A DNA stretch of 39,117 bases from Sterolibacterium sp. (GCA_028713555.1 JAQTOA010000021.1:1-39117), one strand, 5' to 3'; shown: positions 10,662-20,231, counted from the first letter of the stretch. Made by a program: numbers and translations. Notes: generated by a model not told the origin, from the sequence alone.

Positions 10662-10674
10662 GGCACTTCGTGCC
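10662..10674 (+). terminator. stem-loop directly after dnaK
   Basis: GGCAC (10662-10666) and GTGCC (10670-10674) pair around a TTC loop, and GTTTTA follows. The stem can be lengthened by TAAAC pairing with GTTTA after an internal loop. It begins 5 nt after the dnaK stop. A short T-run makes it a weak terminator or an mRNA 3'-end stabiliser. Confidence 0.4.
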
Positions 10675-10683
10675 GTTTTAACT

Positions 10684-10725
10684 GGCCGAGTTGAAGCGGG
10701 CGCTGATGCGCCCCTTAACTCGGCC
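10684..10725 (+). other. long hairpin in the dnaK-dnaJ gap
   Basis: A 42-nt near-palindrome. The outer stem pairs GGCCGAGTT (10684-10692) with AACTCGGCC (10717-10725); the inner stem pairs AAG plus GGGCGC with GCGCCC plus CTT around a TGAT loop, with single-base bulges. Roughly 18 base pairs in total. It has no T-run, so it is more likely a processing or stability element, or an attenuator lowering dnaJ relative to dnaK, than a strong terminator. That role is inference. Confidence 0.55.
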
Positions 10726-10753
10726 GCAATGCTAATCGGGCCGACAAACAGAC

Positions 10754-11867
<1,114 letters not shown>

Positions 11868-11878
<11 letters not shown>

Positions 11879-12431
11879 TGATTGACTCGCCCACGCCCTG
11901 CAGCGGGCCGAGCGGGTTGTTGCTCTCCTCGTGCTCATGGATCGCCGGCTGACCGCCGGTGAGCTTGTAGACCACCACGTCGCCGGTGATCAGCAGCACC
12001 GCGTTGAAACGCCAGCCGACAATGTCGGTCTTGCGCCTGAAGTTGAACAGGTCGGCCCAGAAATTGCCGTAGCGGTTGCGCTTGAGGACGCGGTGATCGA
12101 CCTCGTATCCTTGGCAATGGATGGTCGTCCGCAGGCATTCCTGCACGCCGGCGTCGAGCGACGACGGGTCGGTCAACGGGCTCGGAACGAAGCGTTTCAG
12201 CACATCCGAGTAGCTAAGGATCGTGATATTCGGATTGGATACCGGATCGAGCTTGAGTTGCTTCAAGTCTGCAACGGTGGTCTGGTGAAGGATGATCTTG
12301 TCGAACGTCCGCTGCGCTTCATCGAAGCTTTGCCACGGGCTTTCAGTGATGGCTTCGGAAGTCGGCAGGAGCGTGCTGCAGGCAGCGAGCGCTACGACCG
12401 CCACCGCAACCAAGAATTTCTTGGCAAGCAT
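11868..12431 (-). CDS. predicted lipoprotein of unknown function
   Basis: The ATG at 12431 gives 187 aa starting [18 protein letters not shown], a compact lipoprotein signal with lipobox LAAC and Cys at residue 18. An upstream ATG at 12488 would add 19 residues and make the n-region unusually long. The mature part has no family I can name; it contains [20 protein letters not shown], a short motif also seen in SmpA/BamE-like small lipoproteins, then a Cys-containing loop and [11 protein letters not shown] near the end. The stop lies inside dnaJ: the two convergent genes overlap by 11 nt (11868-11878). An envelope location is predicted; function is unknown. Confidence 0.75.
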
Positions 12432-12530
12432 CGGCACAGACCTGGCCTTGCGCAAATACTCCGTGTTGAGCATGTTTTCGTTACTCATGGCGCGACCTGA
12501 TTAGCCACAATGTTCGGCCAAGCCAGATAT

Positions 12531-12551
12531 CCCTCCCCTTCAAGGGGAGGG
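12531..12551. repeat. 21-bp palindrome, REP-like
   Basis: CCCTCCCCTT (12531-12540) and AAGGGGAGGG (12542-12551) are perfect complements around one base. G-rich DNA follows (GTTGGGTGGGGATGGG). This sequence type recurs between genes in many proteobacterial genomes. Related CCCTTC/GAAGGG palindromes occur at 29733-29747 and 37498-37512 in this window. Confidence 0.55.
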
Positions 12552-12794
12552 TTGGGTGGGGATGGGGGAAGCACGACCATGCGAGCTACATCAAGGCACC
12601 CCCTTGAAAGACGGAGGGGAAGGCCGGTTTGCACTTCGGTTAGTCTGCTGAACTTCATGGCTAATCAAGTGGCGCGATGGTTGAATACCGTGATCCTACC
12701 GAGTTCCTATTGGACATCAGGCTACACGCTTAGTTTAGGGCATCAATTGACGCGGAGCAAACACAAGCTACTCAATTGACCTATGACCACCGAA

Positions 12795-12852
12795 TGCCGG
12801 GTCTCGCCCCGGCAGGCGAGTTACTTTCTTGTCGCGCGACAAGATAAGTAAC
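12795..12852. repeat. double hairpin at the head of an intergenic repeat
   Basis: TGCCGGG (12795-12801) pairs with CCCGGCA (12808-12814) around 6 nt. Directly after, bases 12820-12852 form a nearly perfect 33-nt palindrome (GTTACTT-TCTTGTCGC and its complement with one bulged A). The GC-rich tract following it (to about 13020) looks like an interspersed intergenic repeat family. From memory, close relatives of the GTTACTTTCTTG/AAGTAACCAAAG core occur in several Beta- and Gammaproteobacteria; a genome search would settle this. Confidence 0.5.
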
Positions 12853-13211
12853 CAAAGAAACGCGCCCCGCTGCCACGGCCCTGCTACGCAGGGCTTCCCT
12901 CGCTACGGACGGCCCGGTCGGGCGGCTTCGCAAACTCGCCTACGGCTCAAACAGCGAAGCCGCAAGTCCCCACCCGTTCCGTCCTCCGCTCGGCGCGGCA
13001 GAGGGGAGGTTGTCGACGCTATGCATTCGGAGTAGGCTTCGCTGATCTAGCTAGCGGTAGCCCCCCGCGTTACATGAACAGGGCTATTCGAAATGACAGG
13101 CTGATTTCGACAAAAAGCAAATCACCAAAGTGGAATAGATATTCGCAACTTGTACGGTATAACAAATAAAAAAATGACAAAGACAATCCTGATCGACCCC
13201 GAGGAACGGAA

Positions 13212-14054
13212 TTGAGTACCGATATCTTTCGCTTCTTAAGTTTCGAGTCGTTCGTCGATATGGTCCTGAGGCAGGAATTGGCATTTGTAACTTATGATCA
13301 GTGGCAAGACCCATACGAAGGGTTTGTAATTAGAGCCATGCAAACATACGAGGGGCGGGCTGACATCATTACGTGGTTAAAGACCAATAACGAAACTGAA
13401 GCATCGCCTGAGATGTGCCTCAATATACTTCACATTTTTCGCAAAACTGTACATTTGCAGTCATGGACAAGGTGCCCGGAGAGCGACGCCTTATGGCGAA
13501 TTTACGCGCACAGTGGGAATGCAATCCGTATATCGACGACTATTAAGAAACTTCAGAGCATTGATCGCGTCCAATTCTTTCCCGTGGAATACAAATCAAT
13601 GAATCTCGAACGAGAACTTAAGCGCATATTCGTTGGAAAAGATATACGGTTGAAAGAAATTTTTTCGTGTAAGAGAGAAGCGTTTTCACACGAAAAGGAA
13701 TTTCGAATTCTCTCAGAGATTGATCAGACTGTCGTACCTTATCAGACACCTCAGAGACGCTCAACGGATATTAAACCTTCTGACATACCAGGAATATTGA
13801 AGCAAGTTCGTGATGCCGGTCAGATAACCAAAGAGCAATTTGCCTATGCCCTTGCGAACAATAATTTCTCGCATAATGGAAACGTTAAGAACGTACGGCA
13901 TATATCATTTGCCCACATTCCCAACTTTATCGATTCTGTAATGGTTCATCCGAATGCAACGAATTGGTTCGTTAAAACAGTGGGTCGCTACTGCGATGTA
14001 AATGAGATCCAGTTTCTCGGAAGATCAAAACTGTATGAGTTCCATCACCGATAG
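13212..14054 (+). CDS. DUF2971 domain protein
   Basis: The 280-aa product starts with TTG at 13212, preceded by GAGG at 13201-13204. The DUF2971 hallmark is the central segment LQSWTRCPESDALWRIYAHSG, with the conserved Trp, Cys, Glu-Ser and Trp-x-x-Tyr pattern, followed by AIRISTTIKKL and a C-terminal FSHEKEFRIL block. DUF2971 proteins are widespread in accessory DNA and are sometimes found near defence genes; no biochemical function is established that I know of. The gene is distinctly AT-richer than all its neighbours and uses AT-ending codons, so recent acquisition is likely. No signal peptide or transmembrane segment is seen. Confidence 0.82.
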   Translation: MSTDIFRFLSFESFVDMVLRQELAFVTYDQWQDPYEGFVIRAMQTYEGRADIITWLKTNNETEASPEMCLNILHIFRKTVHLQSWTRCPESDALWRIYAHSGNAIRISTTIKKLQSIDRVQFFPVEYKSMNLERELKRIFVGKDIRLKEIFSCKREAFSHEKEFRILSEIDQTVVPYQTPQRRSTDIKPSDIPGILKQVRDAGQITKEQFAYALANNNFSHNGNVKNVRHISFAHIPNFIDSVMVHPNATNWFVKTVGRYCDVNEIQFLGRSKLYEFHHR

Positions 14055-14253
14055 ACAAAACCCTACGTCGGATTACTGGCCGCATTAGGCACAGTACCAT
14101 GGCCCGGCCTCTGTTTTCGACTACGAAGGGATAAATGAGGACGTACCCCGAATACCACTGGGTCCAACCATTAGTAGGGCTGTGGCCGGATAATCCCTCC
14201 TTCATTAAGCGAGCAAATCCAGCGCAATGTGAACCGCTTTGGAACTTGGTTAT

Positions 14254-14285
14254 TAACTTGACAACTTGTCAAGTTATGCGACAAT
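14254..14285 (+). promoter_or_regulatory. promoter and operator of the toxin-antitoxin pair
   Basis: Bases 14254-14276 are a perfect palindrome with 11-bp arms around one central base (core CTTGACAACTTGTCAAG). The palindrome contains the -35 box TTGACA (14258-14263); GACAAT at 14280-14285 is a plausible -10 after a 16-nt spacer. Placement over the -35 is what is expected for autorepression by an antitoxin. The antitoxin ATG follows at 14308. Confidence 0.75.
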
Positions 14286-14307
14286 GGCGGCATCTGCGGA
14301 GATCCTC

Positions 14308-14550
14308 ATGCGCACACTCACCATCGGTGAATTCAAAGCTCAGTTTTCCGACGTACTTACCGCCGTTCAGGCCGGGGAGTCGGTGGTGGTTTGTTATGGC
14401 CGCAAGATGGAGCGGGTGGCGGCGCTGGTTCCCTATGCCGAGTTTGTCGCCAGTGCCGGCAAGCGTCCTCTTGGTTTGCTCAAGAGGCGCGCTAGTTTCT
14501 CGGTGACGAAAGACTTCAAGCTGACCGACGACGAATTTCTGGTGGCATGA
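14308..14550 (+). CDS. type II antitoxin, Phd/YefM-like
   Basis: The 80-aa product begins MRTLTIGEFKAQFSDVLTAV and continues QAGESVVVCYGRKMERVAALVPY, the N-terminal DNA-binding fold of Phd/YefM antitoxins. The C-terminal third would bind and neutralise the toxin. GGAG at 14298-14301 supports this ATG; earlier in-frame codons lie inside the promoter. The stop overlaps the toxin start (ATGA), indicating translational coupling. It probably represses its own promoter through the 23-bp palindrome upstream. Confidence 0.85.
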   Translation: MRTLTIGEFKAQFSDVLTAVQAGESVVVCYGRKMERVAALVPYAEFVASAGKRPLGLLKRRASFSVTKDFKLTDDEFLVA

Positions 14551-14945
14551 ACTGCCTGCTGGATACGCATGCTTTCCTGTGGGCGGTCTTTGGTCCGGAA
14601 AAACTCAGCCGCAAGGCGCGGGCAGCGATTGTCGAACCGACCAACGAGATTTGCCTGTCCTCGATTTCTCTCTCGGAAATCTCGCTCAAGTATGCTCTCG
14701 GCAAACTTAAGCTGGAAAACTGCACGCCCGAAAGCCTGGTTACGGCTGCCCGCGAGATGGGTCTGACGCTGATTACCGCGAATGCCGACGAATCGGCGAG
14801 CTTTCATCGATTGCCCAGCGTTGCGCATCGCGATCCGTTTGATCGCATGCTGGTGTGGCAGGCCATTCAGCGGCAGTTGGTTCTGATTACCAAGGACTCA
14901 GCGTTGCCTACGTATCAGGCGGCTGGCCTCAAGGTGCTCTGGTAG
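14547..14945 (+). CDS. VapC-like PIN-domain toxin
   Basis: Predicted Mg-dependent endoribonuclease. The 132-aa product starts MNCLLDTHAFLWAVFG, with the first PIN acidic residue (D6). It carries the conserved Glu in LSSISLSEISLKYALGKLKL and further acidic residues in AHRDPFDRMLVWQA, then LITKDSALPTYQAAGLKVLW at the end. This is the common PIN subtype paired with Phd-like antitoxins. It overlaps the antitoxin stop by 4 nt. All four catalytic positions appear intact, so the module looks functional. RNA target unknown. Confidence 0.9.
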   Translation: MNCLLDTHAFLWAVFGPEKLSRKARAAIVEPTNEICLSSISLSEISLKYALGKLKLENCTPESLVTAAREMGLTLITANADESASFHRLPSVAHRDPFDRMLVWQAIQRQLVLITKDSALPTYQAAGLKVLW

Positions 14946-14967
14946 AAGCTCCAAGACTTTCAGCCAA

Positions 14968-15819
14968 CTATCCCACGCGATAGCGGTTGATTTCGTCGCG
15001 GGTCTGCAACGCCACCTGCCGTGCCGCCGCGGCGAAGTTTATGCCGTCGTCGACCTGAGTGCCTGCATACAGGATGGCGCGCGAGGAGTTGATGATCAGG
15101 CCCATGCCGGTGGAATTGCGGCCGGCTTTGACGGTGGCTTCGATGTCGCCGCCTTGGGCGCCGATGCCGGGGACCAGGAGAGGCATGTCGCCGACCAGTT
15201 GGCGCACGCGGCGGATCTCTTCGGGAAAGGTGGCGCCGACCACCAGCGCGCATTGACCGTGACGGTTCCATTCGCCGGACACCAGGCGCGCTACCCGCTC
15301 GTAGAGGTGTTCCTTGCCGCCTGTCCCATCCGCTTTATCCACTTCGAGGAACTGCAAATCGCTGCCGCCGGGGTTGGAGGTGCGGCAGAGCAGGATCACG
15401 CCCTTGTCGCGGTAGGCCAGGAAGGGCTTGACCGAATCGCGACCGAGGTAGGGATTGACGGTCACAGCGTCGGCACGGTAGCGCTCGAAAGCCTCCCTGG
15501 CATACATCTCGGCGGTGCTGCCGATGTCGCTGCGCTTGGCGTCGAGGATCACCGGCAGGCCGGGATGGCGTTCGTGGATGTGGGCGATCAGCGCTTCGAG
15601 TTGATCCTCGGCGCGCTGCGCGGCGAAATAGGCGATCTGTGGCTTGAAGCTGCATACCAGGTCGGCAGTGGCATCGACGATGGCGCGGCAGAACTCGAAA
15701 ATGGCGTCGCTGCGCTCGGCAAGCTGGGCGGGAAAACGCGCCGGGTCGGGGTCGAGGCCGACGCACAGCAGGGAGTTGCGCTGGCGGCTGGCCTGGTCGA
15801 TGCCTGCGATGAAGCTCAT
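14968..15819 (-). CDS. pyrF: orotidine 5'-phosphate decarboxylase (type 2)
   Basis: Last step of UMP synthesis, decarboxylation of OMP. The ATG at 15819 gives 283 aa, beginning [20 protein letters not shown], followed by [10 protein letters not shown] as in the longer type 2 (Mycobacterium/Myxococcus-like) PyrF group. The catalytic motif is [16 protein letters not shown], and the phosphate-binding end is [17 protein letters not shown]. The frame is open further upstream into cysS, but that extension lacks homology. It lies 19 nt after the cysS stop, so the two genes are probably co-transcribed. Confidence 0.95.
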   Translation of the reverse strand: MSFIAGIDQASRQRNSLLCVGLDPDPARFPAQLAERSDAIFEFCRAIVDATADLVCSFKPQIAYFAAQRAEDQLEALIAHIHERHPGLPVILDAKRSDIGSTAEMYAREAFERYRADAVTVNPYLGRDSVKPFLAYRDKGVILLCRTSNPGGSDLQFLEVDKADGTGGKEHLYERVARLVSGEWNRHGQCALVVGATFPEEIRRVRQLVGDMPLLVPGIGAQGGDIEATVKAGRNSTGMGLIINSSRAILYAGTQVDDGINFAAAARQVALQTRDEINRYRVG

Positions 15820-15838
15820 GGCATTCCCCGTAACTGCC

Positions 15839-17212
15839 TCAAGTGCGCCGCCAGGTGGTGCCTTGCGCCGAGTCTTCGAGCGTGATGCCGGCAACCAGCA
15901 GTTCGGCGCGGAGGCGGTCGGCTTCGGCAAAGTTCTTGGCTTTTTTGGCGGCGGCACGGGCGGCAATCTGCGCCTCGATCTGCTCTGCATTCAGACCACC
16001 ATCATCTACCAGTGCAGCTTGCAGATAGGCATGCGGGTCGCGCTGAAGCAGTCCCAGGGTTCCCCCCAGTGCTTTCAGCAGGGCAGCGGCCGCTTGCGAG
16101 CGTGAGCGGTTGGCTTCGTTAGCCAGTTCGAACAGCACCGCCACGGCTTCCGGCGTGTTGAAATCGTCGTCCATGGCCTCGCGAAAGCGCAGGGCAGCGG
16201 GTTCGTTCCAGTCGATCGCGGCGGTCGGCGCAGTGTTTTCCTTGAGAGCGGTATACAGCCGGTCGAGCGCATGCTTGGCATCGGCCAGCGTGGCTTCGGT
16301 GTAGTTGAGCGGACTGCGGTAATGGGCGCGCAGGATAAAGAAGCGCAGCACTTCGGGGTCATAAACCTTGACCACATCGTCGATCTTGAAGAAGTTGCCG
16401 AGCGACTTCGACATCTTTTCGTCGTTGAAGCGCAGGAAGCCGTTGTGCATCCAGTAGTTCACAAAGTTATGGCCGTGCGCGCCCTCGGACTGGGCGATCT
16501 CGTTCTCGTGGTGCGGGAATTGCAGGTCGTGGCCGCCGCCGTGGATGTCAAAATGCTGGCCGAGGTGATATTCGCTCATCACCGAGCACTCGATGTGCCA
16601 GCCCGGACGCCCCTGTCCCCAGGGCGACGGCCAGGATGGCTCGCCGGGCTTGGCGGCCTTCCAGAGGACGAAGTCGAGCGGGTCGCGCTTGTGGGGATCG
16701 ATCTCGATGCGCTCCCCGGCGCGCAGATCAGAGAGGGTTTTACCCGAGAGTTTGCCGTATCCGGGAAACTTCGCCACGGCATAATAGACGTCGCCGTTTG
16801 CCGCCGGGTAGGCGAGGCCGTTGCCGATCAGTTTCTCGATCAGCGCCACCATGCCGGGAATATGTTCGGTGGCGCGCGGTTCGAAAGTCGGGGGCAGCAT
16901 CAGCAGGCGTTCGGTATCGCGGTGGAGGTTGGCTACCATGCGTTTCGTCAATTCGCCGATGGATTCTTTATTTTCGGCCGCGCGGGCGATGATCTTGTCG
17001 TCGATGTCGGTTATGTTCCGCACGTAGGTGACATCATAGGCGCTGGCTTGCAACCATCGATACACCATGTCGAACGACAGCAGCATCCTGGCGTGGCCGA
17101 GGTGGCAATCGTCGTAAACCGTCATGCCGCAGACATACATGCGCACCCGGCCGGGTTCGATCGGGACGAAGGTCTGCTTGTCTCGTGTCAGGGAATTGTG
17201 GATTTTCAGCAT
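15839..17212 (-). CDS. cysS: cysteinyl-tRNA synthetase
   Basis: Class I aminoacyl-tRNA synthetase that charges tRNA-Cys. The ATG at 17212 gives 457 aa, close to E. coli CysS (461). The N-terminus is [20 protein letters not shown], then [17 protein letters not shown] (zinc-ligand Cys and HIGH-type motif), [20 protein letters not shown] with further zinc ligands, and KMSKSLGN as the KMSKS loop. The C-terminal DALR-type helical domain ends with [19 protein letters not shown] and a normal terminus. The upstream in-frame start at 17257 would add 15 residues and is less likely. Confidence 0.97.
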   Translation of the reverse strand: MLKIHNSLTRDKQTFVPIEPGRVRMYVCGMTVYDDCHLGHARMLLSFDMVYRWLQASAYDVTYVRNITDIDDKIIARAAENKESIGELTKRMVANLHRDTERLLMLPPTFEPRATEHIPGMVALIEKLIGNGLAYPAANGDVYYAVAKFPGYGKLSGKTLSDLRAGERIEIDPHKRDPLDFVLWKAAKPGEPSWPSPWGQGRPGWHIECSVMSEYHLGQHFDIHGGGHDLQFPHHENEIAQSEGAHGHNFVNYWMHNGFLRFNDEKMSKSLGNFFKIDDVVKVYDPEVLRFFILRAHYRSPLNYTEATLADAKHALDRLYTALKENTAPTAAIDWNEPAALRFREAMDDDFNTPEAVAVLFELANEANRSRSQAAAALLKALGGTLGLLQRDPHAYLQAALVDDGGLNAEQIEAQIAARAAAKKAKNFAEADRLRAELLVAGITLEDSAQGTTWRRT

Positions 17213-17310
17213 GATTCGAAGGGACTCTATGACCTGCGGAACAAGCCGCGAACACAAGTCACGGCGGAAGTGGCGGAGATTGTGAATAGCGCCGGCTTCT
17301 TGTTAGAATG

Positions 17311-17326
17311 GCGGGTCTGTACCCGC
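17311..17326. other. small hairpin in the cysS/TPR divergent region
   Basis: GCGGGT (17311-17316) and ACCCGC (17321-17326) pair around CTGT. It lies between the divergent cysS (start 17212) and TPR gene (start 17349). It could be an operator or a chance GC palindrome. The AT-rich TATTATAAC just before 17349 may include a -10 element, but no matching -35 is clear. Confidence 0.25.
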
Positions 17327-17348
17327 TCTCAACCAAACGTATTATAAC

Positions 17349-18389
17349 ATGACCGTAAGCCGTACCCTGATCAGGATCATCTTCGCCACAGGCGCAATTG
17401 TCGCGCAGCTGGCGTTTGCCGCGCCGGCGCCGACCGAGACCCTCCAGGACATCAGCAAGCTGATGAAACAGGGGCAACAGGTCCAGGCACTCGAAAAAAC
17501 CGAAAAATATCTCGCCGGCAAGCCCAAGGACGCCCAGGGACGTTTCCTCAAGGGACTGATTCTCACTGAGATGAACCGCACCGCCGATGCCATCGTGGTG
17601 TTTACCAAGCTAACCGAAGATTTTCCGGAGTTGCCCGAACCCTATAACAATCTCGCCGTCATCTACGCCCAGCAGAAGCAGTACGACAAAGCCAAGCAAG
17701 CGCTGGAGATGGCGATTCGCACCCACCCCTCATACGCCACCGCCCACGAAAATCTTGGCGACATCTATGCTCGCATGGCCAGCCAAGCCTATGACAAGGC
17801 ACTGCAAATCGATTCCTCGAACGCCAGTGCGCAGACCAAGCTGGCGATGATCCGCGACCTGATGACGGCTTCATCCCGCCCAACTGCCAACACCGGCAGG
17901 CCCGCCGTCGTCGCACAGGCACCGGTAGAAACCAAGCCCGAATCGAAACCGGAACCCAAGTCGGACGCAACCAAAGCTGCCTTGACTCCCCCCAACCTTG
18001 TGCCTTCCCCGAACGTGGCGAGCGAGGCCAAACCGGTTCCCGCCAACGCCAGCAGTGAAATCGGCAAGATGCTCGAATCTTGGGCCGCGGCCTGGTCGAA
18101 GAAAAACGTCAAGGCCTATCTCAGCTACTATGCCAAGGACTTCCAGACGCCCGGCGGCGAATCCCGCGCCGCCTGGGAGGGCGAACGCAGCAAGCGCCTG
18201 ACCAAGCCCGGCAACATCCTGGTCAGTATTGAAGGTCTGCACGTCGCCTCCGAAGGTGCTGAGCGTGCTACGGTCAAGTTTCGTCAACACTACCGCTCCG
18301 CTTCGCTCAAGACCAGCAGCAACAAGGTTCTGGTCATAGTCAGACAGGATGGCAAATGGCTGATCCAGCAGGAGCGCGTCGGCAAATGA
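17349..18389 (+). CDS. periplasmic TPR protein with NTF2-like C-terminal domain
   Basis: The 346-aa product has a signal peptide (residues 1-24, cleavage after AQLAFA) and TPR repeats at about 30-160, including PEPYNNLAVIYAQQKQYDKA and SYATAHENLGDIYARMASQA. A Pro/Lys/Ala-rich linker at about 175-235 leads to a C-terminal domain of about 100 residues (LESWAAAWSKKNVKAYLSYY ... WLIQQERVG). That last domain has the look of an SnoaL/NTF2-like or Cds6-type fold and resembles the tail of the transpeptidase gene that follows 16 nt later. A role beside that enzyme in the cell envelope is inferred from this pairing. Confidence 0.85.
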   Translation: MTVSRTLIRIIFATGAIVAQLAFAAPAPTETLQDISKLMKQGQQVQALEKTEKYLAGKPKDAQGRFLKGLILTEMNRTADAIVVFTKLTEDFPELPEPYNNLAVIYAQQKQYDKAKQALEMAIRTHPSYATAHENLGDIYARMASQAYDKALQIDSSNASAQTKLAMIRDLMTASSRPTANTGRPAVVAQAPVETKPESKPEPKSDATKAALTPPNLVPSPNVASEAKPVPANASSEIGKMLESWAAAWSKKNVKAYLSYYAKDFQTPGGESRAAWEGERSKRLTKPGNILVSIEGLHVASEGAERATVKFRQHYRSASLKTSSNKVLVIVRQDGKWLIQQERVGK

Positions 18390-18405
18390 AGCGCCAGTTA
18401 CAATA

Positions 18406-19608
18406 ATGCGCATGACCAAGCGTTTTCCCTTGGCCGTTGCGCTGGTGGCCTGCTTTCTGGTGTGTGGACCGAGCGGCGCGATTGAAGCCAGCCCTGCGCG
18501 CTATTCGGATGCCGGCCCCGAGCCGATCTTGGCGCGGGTCTTCGAACAGATCGAGCAGAACCATCTGGACGTCGCCTTGCGTGACGTCGAATCGCTGGTC
18601 AAAGCCTATCCGAATTTCCATCTTGCCAACCTCATCAAAGGCGACCTGCTGCTGGCGCGCAGCCGGCCGATCCAGGCTTTCGGCAACATCGCCAACGCTC
18701 CGAAGGACAAACTCGCCGATCTGCGCGAGGAGGCGATCGCGCGCCTCAACGCTTATCGGGAGAAACCGCCGGCCAACTACGTGCCGCGCTACCTGCTGCA
18801 GATGCGCGCCGATCAGGACTTCGCCATTGTCGTGGACACGCAAAAAGCGCGGCTCTACCTGTATCAGAATGAGAAAGGCACGCCGCGTTTCGTCGCCGAC
18901 TACTATATTTCCCACGGCAAACTCGGCACCGACAAGGTGCGCGAGGGTGACATGAAGACGCCGATTGGCGTCTACCACGTCACCGCCAGCCTGCCGCGGC
19001 AAAAGCTCGGCGACTTCTACGGCAGCGGCGCTTTTCCCATCAGTTATCCGAATGAATGGGACAAGCGCAACGGCCGCAACGGCCACGGCATCTGGCTGCA
19101 CGGCACACCTTCCGACACTTTTTCGCGTCCGCCCAAGGCTTCCAATGGTTGCGTAGTGCTGGCCAACCAGGATCTCGACGCCATCTCGAAAAACCTCAAG
19201 ATCGGCCTAACGCCGGTCATCATCAGCAACAGCATCGAATGGCTGTCGCTCGACGACTGGCAGGCCGAACGCGCCGCGCTCAACAAGCAGATCGAGCAAT
19301 GGCGCAGCGACTGGGAAAGCCTCAATGTCGAGCACTATCTCGACCATTACTCGAAGAAATTTTACAGCGACGGACAGAACTTCGCGCAATGGAGCGAACG
19401 CAAGCGTCAGGTCGGCAGCGGCAAGACATGGATCAAGCTGGCCGCCAACAACATCAGCATGTTCCGCAATCCAGGCAAGGAAGACATGGTGGTCGTCACT
19501 TTCGACCAGGATTACCGCAGCAACAATCTTTCCAACGTCATGAAGAAGCGCCAGTACTGGCTGAAGGAAGATGGCTTGTGGAAGATCATGTATGAGGGCA
19601 CGGGCTGA
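18406..19608 (+). CDS. L,D-transpeptidase (YkuD) with NTF2-like tail
   Basis: Predicted periplasmic peptidoglycan enzyme. The 400-aa product has a signal peptide (ending about residue 27), a helical region, then a YkuD catalytic domain at about 140-270. Its catalytic motif is HGTPSDTFSRPPKASNGCVV, with the nucleophilic Cys in SNGC and the conserved His-Gly. A C-terminal domain at about 290-400 (WRSDWESLNVEHYLDHYSKK ... GLWKIMYEGTG) matches the tail of the preceding TPR protein. The domain order resembles the LdtF/DpaA (YafK) branch with a Cds6-like tail, whose E. coli member detaches Braun lipoprotein; the exact reaction here is inference. The ATG at 18412 is an alternative start. Confidence 0.9.
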   Translation: MRMTKRFPLAVALVACFLVCGPSGAIEASPARYSDAGPEPILARVFEQIEQNHLDVALRDVESLVKAYPNFHLANLIKGDLLLARSRPIQAFGNIANAPKDKLADLREEAIARLNAYREKPPANYVPRYLLQMRADQDFAIVVDTQKARLYLYQNEKGTPRFVADYYISHGKLGTDKVREGDMKTPIGVYHVTASLPRQKLGDFYGSGAFPISYPNEWDKRNGRNGHGIWLHGTPSDTFSRPPKASNGCVVLANQDLDAISKNLKIGLTPVIISNSIEWLSLDDWQAERAALNKQIEQWRSDWESLNVEHYLDHYSKKFYSDGQNFAQWSERKRQVGSGKTWIKLAANNISMFRNPGKEDMVVVTFDQDYRSNNLSNVMKKRQYWLKEDGLWKIMYEGTG

Positions 19609-19670
19609 TTCGAGGTGCATTGTTCGTTTCAGATTCGCGCTTTTCCCGGTTTCCCCTTTCGGAGTTATCC

Positions 19671-20231
19671 ATGAAACGTTTATTCATGCTGGCCATAGGC
19701 CTACTGCTTACTCTGCCTGCGTTTGCCGCCAACCCCGTGGTCGAGATGAAAACCAGTCAGGGCACGCTGATCATCGAGCTATACGGTGACAAGGCGTCCA
19801 AGAGCGTCGCCAACTTTCTGCAATATGCCAAGGACGGTTTTTACAACGGTACGGTATTCCACCGCGTGATCAATGGCTTCATGATTCAGGGCGGAGGTTT
19901 CACGCCGGACATGAAACAGAAACCGACGCGTGCACCGATCGAGAACGAAGCCAAGAATGGCATCAAGAACAGCGTCGGTACCTTGGCCATGGCGCGTACT
20001 GGTGACCCGCATTCGGCCACGGCGCAGTTTTTCATCAACCTGGTCGACAACGGTGCGCTCGACTATCCCAGCCCCGATGGCTGGGGCTATGCGGTTTTCG
20101 GCAAGGTAACCCAGGGTTTCGATACCATCCAGAAAATTGCCAAGGTGCAAACCGGCAACGCCGGCCAGCACCAGAACGTGCCGACCACACCCATCTTGAT
20201 CGAGTCGGTCAAGTTGCTGCCTAACAAATAG
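19671..20231 (+). CDS. ppiA: periplasmic peptidyl-prolyl isomerase, cyclophilin A type
   Basis: Cis-trans isomerisation of prolyl bonds in exported proteins. The ATG at 19671, preceded by CGGAG (19660-19664), gives 186 aa with a signal peptide MKRLFMLAIGLLLTLPAFAA. The cyclophilin core follows: VANFLQYAKDGFYNGTVFHR, then [40 protein letters not shown] and GWGYAVFGKVTQGFDTIQKI. An earlier in-frame start at 19620 would bury the signal. It is followed 27 nt later by a cytosolic cyclophilin, and the pair looks like a duplication. Confidence 0.94.
   Translation: MKRLFMLAIGLLLTLPAFAANPVVEMKTSQGTLIIELYGDKASKSVANFLQYAKDGFYNGTVFHRVINGFMIQGGGFTPDMKQKPTRAPIENEAKNGIKNSVGTLAMARTGDPHSATAQFFINLVDNGALDYPSPDGWGYAVFGKVTQGFDTIQKIAKVQTGNAGQHQNVPTTPILIESVKLLPNK

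Larger units (their letters stand above)
12489..13211. other. about 720 bp of repeat-rich DNA without a convincing gene
   Basis: No open frame here has a ribosome binding site, a recognisable domain or natural codon use. The left part (12531-12620) is C- and G-tract-rich. The middle (12795-13020) holds hairpins followed by a long GC-rich tract of the kind found scattered between genes in Betaproteobacteria. The last 170 bp (13040-13211) turn AT-rich and probably carry the promoter of the DUF2971 gene, though I could not define -35/-10 boxes with confidence. Confidence 0.6.

Noticed and set aside
12510..12779. 89-codon plus-strand ORF in the repeat region
   Set aside because: Its first half is translated palindromic repeat; no ribosome site or family similarity.
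12795..12852. tRNA or small RNA gene
   Set aside because: The hairpins do not form a cloverleaf, and there is no CCA end or anticodon arm; a repeat element explains it better.
14266..14307. TTG as an earlier antitoxin start
   Set aside because: It lies inside the promoter palindrome and before the -10 box; the ATG at 14308 has a good ribosome site and matches the family N-terminus.
15820..15990. N-terminal extension of PyrF
   Set aside because: The extra residues come from the end of cysS read in another frame and are low-complexity Arg/Pro; the ATG at 15819 matches homologues.
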